DNA of 10,249 bases. It comes from an uncultured Kineothrix sp. GTDB lineage: Bacteria > Bacillota > Clostridia > Lachnospirales > Lachnospiraceae. The notes under the pieces are model-generated. The model worked only from the letters and a program-made list of their open reading frames with translations, searched no databases and was not told the origin of the DNA. The stretch covers positions 1 through 10,249 of the forward strand of contig CAJUMD010000116.1 of the NCBI GenBank assembly GCA_910587275.1. Reading direction: 5' to 3'. Shown in pieces: positions 1-5,761 of this stretch (the first letter of the stretch is position 1; each line of letters starts with the position of its first letter). Made by a program: the position numbers and the translations under genes.

Positions 1-21
1 TACACGACGCTCTTCCGATCT
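1..21 (+). other. Illumina TruSeq adapter remnant at contig end
   Basis: The first 21 bases are identical to the 3' end of the Illumina TruSeq universal adapter, the part ending ACGCTCTTCCGATCT. Genomic sequence starts at about base 22. This is a sequencing artefact left on the end of a contig. It means the gene that follows is truncated by the assembly and not by mutation, and that any start codon called close to the edge is not real. Confidence 0.97.
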
Positions 22-22
22 A

Positions 23-583
23 AGCGAAGTGGACGGTACGGTGACAGGGATTCACTTAACGGCCGGCGAACGCACTACCGACGGGGCGGCTATTGTCTGT
101 GCGGATAAGGAAATTCCTTACCAGTTTGAAACGCTGCTTGGGAAAGAACAGAAAAAGTACGTGAACCAAGGGGATACGGTGACGTTAAAAACGGCGCAGG
201 GGATGGAAGAACTGGAAGTGGATTATATGGAGGAAGACGGAAGCGGTTCCTACCGGGCGGTAGTTTATTTACCGCAGGGCAGAGGGGAGATTGGCATGAG
301 CGGAACCATGCACCGGAGCGCTTCTTCGGAATTTTATAATTGCTGCATTCCCGCAAGCGCCCTGCACAGCGAAGGAAATAACCGGTATTTCGTCTATGTG
401 GTCGGGGAACGGGACGGCATTTTAGGTAAGGAATATTATGCACAGTTACGCTATGTGGAGGTACTGGACCAAAACGACCGCTATGCGGCTTTGGCGGAAG
501 GGTCGCTGACCGGAGAGGAACGGGTGGTTACGGGGTATGATAAGGAGATCGGGAACGGGATGGCGGTGAGGTATGCGGAGTAG
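23..583 (+). CDS. HlyD/RND-type periplasmic adaptor (membrane fusion) protein, 5'-truncated
   Basis: This is the C-terminal 186 residues of a membrane fusion (adaptor) protein of the HlyD/MacA/YknX type, which links an inner-membrane ABC or RND transporter to export across the envelope. The frame is already open where the adapter ends. The opening residues, SEVDGTVTGIHLTAGE, are the second half of the split lipoyl/biotinyl-like domain that follows the coiled coil. A beta-barrel domain follows (about residues 30-110), then a membrane-proximal domain with the typical IPASAL step and a closing VVTGYDKEIGNGMAVRY segment. The signal anchor, first lipoyl half and hairpin are missing because the contig ends here. 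The GTG at 29 could be mistaken for a start but lies inside the domain. In Gram-positive bacteria such adaptors usually sit beside an ABC transporter of the MacB type, but no transporter gene is visible here. Family assignment is firm; the substrate is unknown. Confidence 0.85.
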   Translation, partial: SEVDGTVTGIHLTAGERTTDGAAIVCADKEIPYQFETLLGKEQKKYVNQGDTVTLKTAQGMEELEVDYMEEDGSGSYRAVVYLPQGRGEIGMSGTMHRSASSEFYNCCIPASALHSEGNNRYFVYVVGERDGILGKEYYAQLRYVEVLDQNDRYAALAEGSLTGEERVVTGYDKEIGNGMAVRYAE

Positions 584-602
584 GGGGAAATCTTTCCCCC
601 TA
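581..602 (+). terminator. Perfect GC-rich hairpin after the adaptor gene, probable terminator
   Basis: TAGGGGGAAA at 581-590 is perfectly complementary to TTTCCCCCTA at 593-602, giving about 9 bp of stem with a 4-base loop. It begins within the stop codon of the adaptor gene. No U-tract follows directly. The T-runs lie about 30 bases downstream at 634-639 and 641-647, so termination is plausible but not textbook. Confidence 0.45.
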
Positions 603-636
603 AATTTATGGAGTATTTTGGGAGACCGGGCGGTTT

Positions 637-675
637 TTTGTTTTTTTACACAACCCAACCATAATATGATATAAT
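637..675 (+). promoter_or_regulatory. Putative promoter region of the GNAT acetyltransferase gene
   Basis: A perfect TATAAT lies at 670-675, with TTTACA at 645-650 as a possible -35 at a long 19-base spacing. Used as the -10, it would start the transcript at about 682, almost inside the ribosome binding site. The overlapping TATGAT at 665-670 or CATAAT at 660-665 would give a more normal leader. The region is promoter-like, but the exact boxes are uncertain. Confidence 0.45.
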
Positions 676-680
676 TTGCT

Positions 681-688
681 GGGAGGTG
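681..688 (+). promoter_or_regulatory. Ribosome binding site that fixes the GNAT start at 695
   Basis: GGGAGGTG is a strong Shine-Dalgarno match ending about 7-8 bases before ATG 695. The upstream GTG at 686 lies inside this site and so is unlikely to be the start. Confidence 0.8.
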
Positions 689-694
689 TCAGTT

Positions 695-1228
695 ATGTTA
701 ATGGAAACGCAGCGGTTAATGATACGGGATTTGAAACCGGGGGATGAAACGGCTTTTGCGGAAATGGCTTTGGACGGCAGTTTAAACGATATTGGCTTTG
801 ATAAGGACTGCGGCAGGTGGATAGGAAGATGGATGGCGGAAGCAACGGAATTTGCAGTCAGGGATAATCCCTGTACGGACTATTTGGCATATGCGGTCGT
901 TTTGAAGGATGAAAATGTGGTAATAGGCTCTGTCGGATGTTCGTATTACGAAGACCTTAAAGAGACCGGTATCACATATTTTATCGGGACGCGGTATAGG
1001 GAGAACGGTTATGCCGTGGAAGCGGTGAACGCATACAGGGAATATTTTCTCCGCCGTTATCCCGTGCAAAGGATGATAGCAACCGTCAGGGCGGAAAATA
1101 TCCCTTCATGGAAAGTGCTTGAAAAAGCGGGGTTCGTATTGACGGAAAAGAAAAGATACAGGGATTTGAACGATGCGGAAGAAGAAATGTATCATTTTTA
1201 TGAGTGTAAGGCGGAACCCGGAAAGTGA
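695..1228 (+). CDS. GNAT-family N-acetyltransferase (RimJ/RimL-like)
   Basis: This 177-residue protein belongs to the GCN5-related N-acetyltransferases, which move an acetyl group from acetyl-CoA to an amine. The N-terminus, METQRLMIRDLKPGDETAF, is the usual first strand and helix of the RimJ/RimL branch. The acetyl-CoA-binding motif A is seen as IGTRYRENGYAVEA (residues 97-110). Motif B follows as ATVRAENIPSWKVLEKAGF, the typical N-x-x-S-xx-V-x-E-K-x-GF ending. The start at 695 was chosen because GGGAGGTG sits at the right distance before it. The gene stands alone, with a promoter region in front and another promoter after its stop. The substrate cannot be read from the sequence: ribosomal protein N-termini, antibiotics and small amines are all acetylated by this branch. 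Confidence 0.85.
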   Translation: MLMETQRLMIRDLKPGDETAFAEMALDGSLNDIGFDKDCGRWIGRWMAEATEFAVRDNPCTDYLAYAVVLKDENVVIGSVGCSYYEDLKETGITYFIGTRYRENGYAVEAVNAYREYFLRRYPVQRMIATVRAENIPSWKVLEKAGFVLTEKKRYRDLNDAEEEMYHFYECKAEPGK

Positions 1229-1246
1229 TTCCTGCATGGGTAATGG

Positions 1247-1274
1247 TTGAAACGGAGGGGGAATTTGGTATAAT
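1247..1274 (+). promoter_or_regulatory. Extended -10 promoter of the hemerythrin-holA unit
   Basis: TTGAAA at 1247-1252 and TATAAT at 1269-1274 are separated by 16 bases, and TGG at 1266-1268 makes an extended -10. The predicted transcript start is near 1281, leaving a leader of about 35 bases that is very rich in G. Confidence 0.8.
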
Positions 1275-1315
1275 GGGGAGGGAAGAAGGGGGATTTGCGG
1301 AAAGGCGGTGGCAGT

Positions 1316-1714
1316 ATGTATGAAATGAAGGACGAGTATTTGACGGGCATTGGGGAAATTGATAAGGAACATGCGGTTTTGTTTGAAATCGCGGAAGAAA
1401 TTTACCAGTTGTGCGGGAATGAATTTGTCCCTGATAAATACGACGAAATCGTAAATTTGGTGGAAAGGCTGAAACAGTATACGGTGATGCATTTTGAGCA
1501 TGAGGAAGCCTATATGGAGCGCATCGGTTATAAGAAGATGTTTACCCAGAAAGTGCAGCATGAAAATTTCAGGAACAAGCTGGAAGCCCTGGATTTGGAA
1601 AGCATAGACGAGAACCAGGAGCAGGCGATTGAAGATTTGTTAAAGTTCGTGACCGACTGGCTGGTGGAACATATTATGGGGACGGATAAGCAGATCGGGG
1701 AGTTTAACGGATGA
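1316..1714 (+). CDS. Bacteriohemerythrin with one apparently altered iron ligand
   Basis: This 132-residue single-domain hemerythrin is a cytoplasmic four-helix bundle that normally holds a di-iron centre binding O2 and is linked to oxygen sensing, storage or detoxification. The opening MYEMKDEYLTGIGEIDKEH is the family N-terminus. Visible ligands are H19, H59 and E63 (HFEHE), H82 (QHENF), and H119 and D124 (EHIMGTD). The third motif normally reads HxxxH; here it is Q78-K-V-Q-H82, so the first His of the pair appears to be Gln (codon CAG at 1547-1549). The ATG at 1316 was preferred over an in-frame TTG at 1295 because the family begins here and GG-rich bases (1304-1311) precede it. holA follows after 11 bases, so the two are very likely co-transcribed. 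Confidence 0.9.
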   Translation: MYEMKDEYLTGIGEIDKEHAVLFEIAEEIYQLCGNEFVPDKYDEIVNLVERLKQYTVMHFEHEEAYMERIGYKKMFTQKVQHENFRNKLEALDLESIDENQEQAIEDLLKFVTDWLVEHIMGTDKQIGEFNG

Positions 1715-1725
1715 GGTGACACCGG

Positions 1726-2703
1726 ATGCAGCGGATCAATGAGGATATCAAAAGCGGACAGTTAAAGCAGATATATCTCCTGTACGGGGAGGAAGCGTAC
1801 CTGCGCAAACAGTACCGGGACCGGTTAAGGAATGCCCTTGCCGCCGAAGGGGATACGATGAATTACAGTTATTTCGAGGGAAAGGATATTTCCGTGGGTG
1901 CAGTCATCGATTTGGCGGAAACCCTTCCTTTTTTTGCGGACCGGAGGGTAATTGTGGTGGAAAACAGCAATCTGTTTAAATCCGGCGGGGAGAAGATGGC
2001 GGAATACCTGACAGAACCGGCACAGGCGGCGTATTTTGTGTTCGTGGAAACGGAAATCGATAAACGGAGCAAATTGTTTAAGACGGTTTCGGCAAAAGGG
2101 ACCGCGGTGGAATTTCCGATACAGAACGAAGCTACGCTGAAGAAATGGATTCTCGGCATGATAAAGAAAGAGGGAAAACAGATTACCGGCAATGCACTGG
2201 AATATTTCCTGGAAAAAACGGGGACGGATATGGAGAATATCCGGAAGGAACTGGAAAAGCTGATGTGCTATTGTATGGACAAAGATGCGGTTTCGGAACA
2301 GGATATCAGGGAAATCTGTACCCACCGTGCCGGAAACCATGTGTTCGACATGGTGAACGCCATAGCGGATAAACGGCAGAAAAAGGCGCTGGACCTGTAT
2401 TACGACCTGCTGGCGTTAAAGGAGCCTGCCATGCGCATCCTGTTCCTGATTGCAAGGCAGTTCAATACGCTGATGCAGGTAAAGGAATTAAAAGGAAAAG
2501 GGTATGACAATAAGGCAATCGGCGCAAAAGTAGGGCTTCCGCCCTTTATCGCCGGAAAATATGCGGCACAGGCGGCAAAATTCAAAAAAGAAGACCTGCG
2601 GGGCGCGCTGGAAGCGTGCGTGGAGGCGGAGGAAGCGGTTAAAACGGGGCGGATGAACGACGTGATGAGCGTGGAACTGCTGATTGTGCGTTACAGTGCA
2701 TAA
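1726..2703 (+). CDS. holA: DNA polymerase III subunit delta
   Basis: This 325-residue protein is the delta subunit of the clamp loader, which opens the beta sliding clamp and helps load it on primed DNA. It has the family's usual length. The start reads KSGQLKQIYLLYGEEAYLR, the standard first strand. This is followed by the AAA+-like fold without a Walker ATP site (LPFFADRRVIVVENSNLF, and FVFVETEIDKRSKLFKTV), a middle helical domain (EYFLEKTGTDMENIRKELEKL) and the C-terminal collar domain (ILFLIARQFNTLMQVKELKGKG, and DVMSVELLIVRY). GAGGTG at 1713-1718, overlapping the hemerythrin stop codon, is the ribosome binding site for ATG 1726. In Bacillus subtilis the orthologue yqeN lies between comEC and rpsT. 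Here the gene instead follows a hemerythrin and precedes yqeY, so the local order is different. Confidence 0.95.
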   Translation: MQRINEDIKSGQLKQIYLLYGEEAYLRKQYRDRLRNALAAEGDTMNYSYFEGKDISVGAVIDLAETLPFFADRRVIVVENSNLFKSGGEKMAEYLTEPAQAAYFVFVETEIDKRSKLFKTVSAKGTAVEFPIQNEATLKKWILGMIKKEGKQITGNALEYFLEKTGTDMENIRKELEKLMCYCMDKDAVSEQDIREICTHRAGNHVFDMVNAIADKRQKKALDLYYDLLALKEPAMRILFLIARQFNTLMQVKELKGKGYDNKAIGAKVGLPPFIAGKYAAQAAKFKKEDLRGALEACVEAEEAVKTGRMNDVMSVELLIVRYSA

Positions 2704-2710
2704 ACCAATG

Positions 2711-2752
2711 TTATTAAGTGACGTAAAAATGATATACTATAAACCAGTATAG
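2711..2752 (+). promoter_or_regulatory. Extended -10 promoter of the yqeY operon with overlapping inverted repeat
   Basis: TATACT at 2733-2738 is preceded by TGA at 2730-2732, an extended -10. The -35 is weak (TTATTA at 2711-2716, 16-base spacing). The -10 is also the left half of an inverted repeat, TATACT (2733-2738) and AGTATA (2746-2751) around a 7-base centre. That repeat could be an operator or chance AT-rich symmetry. Confidence 0.65.
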
Positions 2753-2771
2753 CAGAAAGCGAGGGAAAATA

Positions 2772-3218
2772 ATGGGTAAAATTGAGGAAATCAGGGCGGA
2801 GATGGTAACGGCAATGAAGAACAAGGATAAGGACAGGAAAGACACGCTCTCCATGCTGCTTGCCGCCCTGAAAAACAAAGCCATCGACAAGAGGGAGGAC
2901 CTGACGGAAGCGGAAGAATACGAAGTCATCAAAAAGGAAATCAAACAGACAAAGGAAACCATGGAGCTTGCCCCTGCGGACAGGGAGGATATCCGGGAAC
3001 AGTGCGGCAGGCGTCTGGCTGTTTTGCAGGAATTTGCCCCGGAGGAAATGGGGGAAGACACCATCCGCGAAGCGGTGAAGGAAGTGTTTGTCTCCCTTGG
3101 TATCGAAAATCCCTCCGTGAAGGACAAGGGCAGGGTCATGAAAGAGCTGATGCCGAAAGTAAAAGGAAAAGCGGACGGTGCGGCAGTGAATAAAATTGTC
3201 GGGGAAATGCTGCAGTAG
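2772..3218 (+). CDS. yqeY: GatB/YqeY domain-containing protein
   Basis: This 148-residue protein matches the stand-alone YqeY family, which shares its fold with the C-terminal tRNA-binding tail of GatB, the amidotransferase subunit that makes Gln-tRNA and Asn-tRNA. The precise role of free YqeY is not settled. The N-terminal helical part contains KDTLSMLLAALKNKAIDKR, and the C-terminal part ends with the characteristic GRVMKELMPKVKGKADGAAV and NKIVGEML. Length is normal and the protein is soluble and highly charged, so cytoplasmic. GAGGGAAA sits just before ATG 2772. In B. subtilis yqeY follows rpsU; here it has its own promoter after holA and leads a run of five genes on the same strand. Confidence 0.93.
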   Translation: MGKIEEIRAEMVTAMKNKDKDRKDTLSMLLAALKNKAIDKREDLTEAEEYEVIKKEIKQTKETMELAPADREDIREQCGRRLAVLQEFAPEEMGEDTIREAVKEVFVSLGIENPSVKDKGRVMKELMPKVKGKADGAAVNKIVGEMLQ

Positions 3219-3243
3219 CGGCAATGACGGAAGGTAGGTTTAT

Positions 3244-3804
3244 ATGCGGCAGATACCAAAACCATATGAAATATACAGGCATTTTAAAGGAAATTTGTAT
3301 CAGATCGTCACTATTGCCGAACATTCGGAAACGGGGGAGACGCTGGTGGTTTATCAGGCGCTGTACGGTGATTTTCAAAGGTATGCCCGTCCCCTTTCCA
3401 TGTTTATGGAGAAGACGGACCGGGTAAAATACCCGTTTGCCACACAGGAATACCGGTTTGAGCTGGCGGAGCCGGTACAGGAATCCGGCATAACGGCAGA
3501 ATCCGTTGCAGCGCCGGAAAGTATGGAAGCAGGAAGCGCCGGGACAGAAGGAGAGAGTATACAGGAGGAAGCCGAAAAACTGAATATTGACCCCATGGTG
3601 CTGGAATTTTTGGATGCGTCCTCTTATGATGAAAGGCTGGGCATTCTTGCTGCGCTGCACCACAGGATTACGGACGACATGATTAATGTCATGGCGATGG
3701 CTACGGATATCGAAGTCGGGGAAGGTGACGTGGAAGAACGTTATGCGCAGCTGCGCAACTGTCTGTTAAAACTGGAACGGTTTGAATGTAACCGTCTGCG
3801 TTAA
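3244..3804 (+). CDS. DUF1653 protein with an added C-terminal helical domain
   Basis: This 186-residue protein has two parts. Residues about 8-70 are a DUF1653 domain, recognised by YRHFKGNLYQIVTIAEHSET, then LVVYQALYGDFQRYARPLSMF. DUF1653 is a small beta-rich domain of unknown function. Residues about 73-108 form a low-complexity linker rich in Glu, Ala, Ser and Gly. Residues about 110-186 look fully helical and end LERFECNRLR. From memory, similar tails occur on other Lachnospiraceae DUF1653 proteins, but I know of no described function. The start has GGAAGG at 3229-3234, and the yqeY stop is 25 bases upstream. sfsA follows after 17 bases, so it is part of the operon. No catalytic motif, signal peptide or membrane segment is visible. 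Confidence 0.85.
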   Translation: MRQIPKPYEIYRHFKGNLYQIVTIAEHSETGETLVVYQALYGDFQRYARPLSMFMEKTDRVKYPFATQEYRFELAEPVQESGITAESVAAPESMEAGSAGTEGESIQEEAEKLNIDPMVLEFLDASSYDERLGILAALHHRITDDMINVMAMATDIEVGEGDVEERYAQLRNCLLKLERFECNRLR

Positions 3805-3821
3805 CGTATGGAGGCGAAACC

Positions 3822-4502
3822 ATGAAATACAGCCATATTACGGAGGGAAAGTTTCTAAGCCGGCCAAATCGTTTCATTGCTTATGTGGATATCGGCGGGA
3901 AAACGGAAAAGGTGCATGTGAAGAATACCGGACGGTGCAAAGAACTTCTGACGGGACAGGCGGTTGTTTATTTGGAAAAAAGCAGCAACGGGAAGCGTGC
4001 CACCGCCTATGACCTCGTGGCGGTGAAAAAAGGGGAGCGCATGATAAACATGGATTCCTATGCCCCGAACCGGGCAGTGGGCGAGTGGCTTTGGAAAAAA
4101 GAGCTGTTTCCCACCCTGCAGGGTGTGTGGGCGGAAAAAACCTATGAAAAATCCCGTTTTGATTTTTATGTGGAAACGGCGGAAGAACGGATTTTCCTGG
4201 AGGTAAAAGGGGTGACGCTGGAGCGGGAAAATGCCGCTTATTTTCCGGATGCCCCGTCGGAGCGTGCCGTGAAGCACGTGGAGGAACTGGTGAAGGCGAA
4301 AAAAGAAGGTTACGGGGCTTATTTGGTGTTCGTGGTTCAAATGCAGGGCGTGGACTTCTTTTCGCCCAACAGGGAAACCCACCCGGCATTTGCCCGGGCA
4401 CTTTGGCATGCCAAACAGGAAGGAGTGGGGATACTTGCCTACGACTGTCTTGTGACGGCGGATTCCATGGAAATCGGCAAGCCCGTGGAAGTCCGATTGT
4501 AA
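3822..4502 (+). CDS. sfsA: SfsA, sugar fermentation stimulation protein / putative DNA-RNA nuclease
   Basis: This 226-residue protein has the full length of the SfsA family. The family was named for an effect on maltose metabolism in Escherichia coli and is now often annotated as a DNA/RNA nuclease. The N-terminal OB-like part carries FLSRPNRFIAYVDIGG and the signature HVKNTGRCKELL (residues 32-43). The C-terminal part is a PD-(D/E)XK-type nuclease fold: D114 in SRFDF, then E127-V-K129 in FLEVKGVTL, the classic D...ExK arrangement. Further family blocks are YFPDAPSERAVKHVEEL, and VDFFSPNRETHPAFARAL. GGAGG at 3810-3814 is 7 bases before ATG 3822. It sits between the DUF1653 gene and mutY. The biological substrate is not known; placement next to a repair enzyme is suggestive only. 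Confidence 0.94.
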   Translation: MKYSHITEGKFLSRPNRFIAYVDIGGKTEKVHVKNTGRCKELLTGQAVVYLEKSSNGKRATAYDLVAVKKGERMINMDSYAPNRAVGEWLWKKELFPTLQGVWAEKTYEKSRFDFYVETAEERIFLEVKGVTLERENAAYFPDAPSERAVKHVEELVKAKKEGYGAYLVFVVQMQGVDFFSPNRETHPAFARALWHAKQEGVGILAYDCLVTADSMEIGKPVEVRL

Positions 4503-4547
4503 AGGCGGCAAAAGCAGAAACGGCAGCCGCGCCAAAACGGGCGGCAC

Positions 4548-4552
4548 GGAAG
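4548..4552 (+). promoter_or_regulatory. Ribosome binding site supporting the mutY start at 4559
   Basis: GGAAG ends 6 bases before ATG 4559 and is the best candidate site in the A-rich sequence after sfsA. No in-frame GTG or TTG exists between the sfsA stop and this ATG. A second in-frame ATG at 4577 would remove six residues. Confidence 0.55.
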
Positions 4553-4558
4553 AAAAAA

Positions 4559-5749
4559 ATGGAAACGAAAAAGGAAATGAAAAAGGAAACGAAAAAGGAA
4601 ACGGAAAAAGAACCCAAAATAGAAAATGAATCGAAAAGAAAAAAAGAACCTGAACGAAAGGCGCCCTTCCAAGATACCCTGCTAAAGCGGATTGCCCCGC
4701 CCCTGCTTTCCTGGTATGACCAAGGCAGGCGCATTCTGCCCTGGAGGGAAAATCCCAAACCGTATTATGTGTGGGTATCGGAAATCATGCTCCAGCAGAC
4801 ACGGGTGGAAGCGGTAAAACCCTATTTTGACCGTTTTATCCGGGAAGTGCCGGACATTCCCACACTGGCAGGCATGGGGGAAGACCGGCTGGTAAAACTG
4901 TGGGAAGGGCTTGGCTATTATAACCGTGTCCGCAATCTGCAGAAAGCGGCGCAGGTAATCATGGCGGAATACGGGGGTGAAATGCCTGCGGAATACGGAC
5001 AAATCATCCGTCTTCCCGGCATCGGCAGCTATACGGCAGGCGCCATTGCTTCCATTGCCTATGGGAAAGCCGTACCGGCAGTGGACGGCAATGTGCTGCG
5101 CGTGCTTTCCCGCCTGCGCATGGACGGCGAGGATATTTTGTCCCAAAAGACGAAAAAGAGGGTGGAAGCGGAACTGTCGCCGGTCATGCCTGCGGACAGG
5201 GCGGGGGATTTTAACCAGGCGCTTATGGAACTGGGGGCGACGGTCTGCCTGCCAAACGGGGAACCGAAGTGTGCGGAATGTCCGTGGGAGGGGCTTTGTC
5301 AGGCACACCGCCTGGGCTGCTGGCAGGAATTTCCGAAGAAAAAGCCGAAAAAGGCGCGGGTGGTTGAGGAAAAGACCGTTTTGGTCGTAAAGGATGAGGA
5401 AAAGGCGGCATTCTGCAAGCGGCCGCCCAAAGGGCTGTTAGCGGGGATGTACGGGTTTCCGATGCTGGAAGGCTACCGGACGGAGCCGGAAGTGCTTCAT
5501 TATCTGCGGGAAATCGGGCTGAAAGTTCTCCGTATCCGTCCCATAGGGGATGCAAAACATATTTTTTCCCATAAGGAATGGCATATGAAGGGATATGCGG
5601 TATGGGTGGATGAGTTGGAACGGGCGGCAGGAGCCGGAAGCGGACAGGGCTGGGTTTTCATAGACCGGCAGGAGGCGCGGGAGCGTTTTCCCATTCCGTC
5701 GGCATATGCGGCATATGCAGGGTATTTGGACATTAAACTGGGAATATAA
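4559..5749 (+). CDS. mutY: Adenine DNA glycosylase with a Lys/Glu-rich N-terminal extension
   Basis: This 396-residue MutY removes adenine mispaired with 8-oxoguanine in base excision repair. In order: a charged tail of about 38 residues made of ETKK-like repeats; the catalytic domain starting at LSWYDQGRRILPW; the catalytic Glu at E75 (SEIMLQQT); the helix-hairpin-helix LPGIGSYTAGAIASIAYG; the catalytic Asp at D176 (AVDGN); and a [4Fe-4S] motif at C230, C238, C241 and C247. These positions equal E. coli E37 and D138 plus 38, so the extension is the only large addition. The C-terminal Nudix-like 8-oxoG-recognition domain has KHIFSHKEWHM. The first cysteine gap is 7 residues, against 6 in E. 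coli. The open frame continues upstream of ATG 4559 into sfsA, so the true start is not certain. The glycosyltransferase gene follows after 12 bases. Confidence 0.93.
   Translation: METKKEMKKETKKETEKEPKIENESKRKKEPERKAPFQDTLLKRIAPPLLSWYDQGRRILPWRENPKPYYVWVSEIMLQQTRVEAVKPYFDRFIREVPDIPTLAGMGEDRLVKLWEGLGYYNRVRNLQKAAQVIMAEYGGEMPAEYGQIIRLPGIGSYTAGAIASIAYGKAVPAVDGNVLRVLSRLRMDGEDILSQKTKKRVEAELSPVMPADRAGDFNQALMELGATVCLPNGEPKCAECPWEGLCQAHRLGCWQEFPKKKPKKARVVEEKTVLVVKDEEKAAFCKRPPKGLLAGMYGFPMLEGYRTEPEVLHYLREIGLKVLRIRPIGDAKHIFSHKEWHMKGYAVWVDELERAAGAGSGQGWVFIDRQEARERFPIPSAYAAYAGYLDIKLGI
4562..4609 (+). repeat. 12-bp tandem repeat, four copies, coding for ETKK units
   Basis: Four consecutive 12-base units begin at 4562: GAAACGAAAAAG, GAAATGAAAAAG, GAAACGAAAAAG and GAAACGGAAAAA. 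They encode ETKK, EMKK, ETKK and ETEK at the N-terminus of MutY. Because the unit is a multiple of three, gain or loss of copies keeps the frame. Confidence 0.95.
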
Positions 5750-5761
5750 AGGAGAAGGGCG

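Noticed and set aside
29..31. GTG at 29 as the start of the adaptor protein gene.
   Set aside because: The frame is open up to the adapter junction and the codon lies inside the lipoyl-like domain, so the gene is truncated here.
2691..3265. Minus-strand open frames of 177 and 183 codons opposite yqeY.
   Set aside because: yqeY is a clear family member with a ribosome site and promoter; the opposite frames have no recognisable domain.
3855..4758. Long open frames on the minus strand opposite sfsA and the start of mutY (up to 294 codons).
   Set aside because: They overlap well-supported genes, are very rich in Phe, Pro, Ser and Arg as expected for the complement of Lys/Glu-rich coding, and show no family motif.
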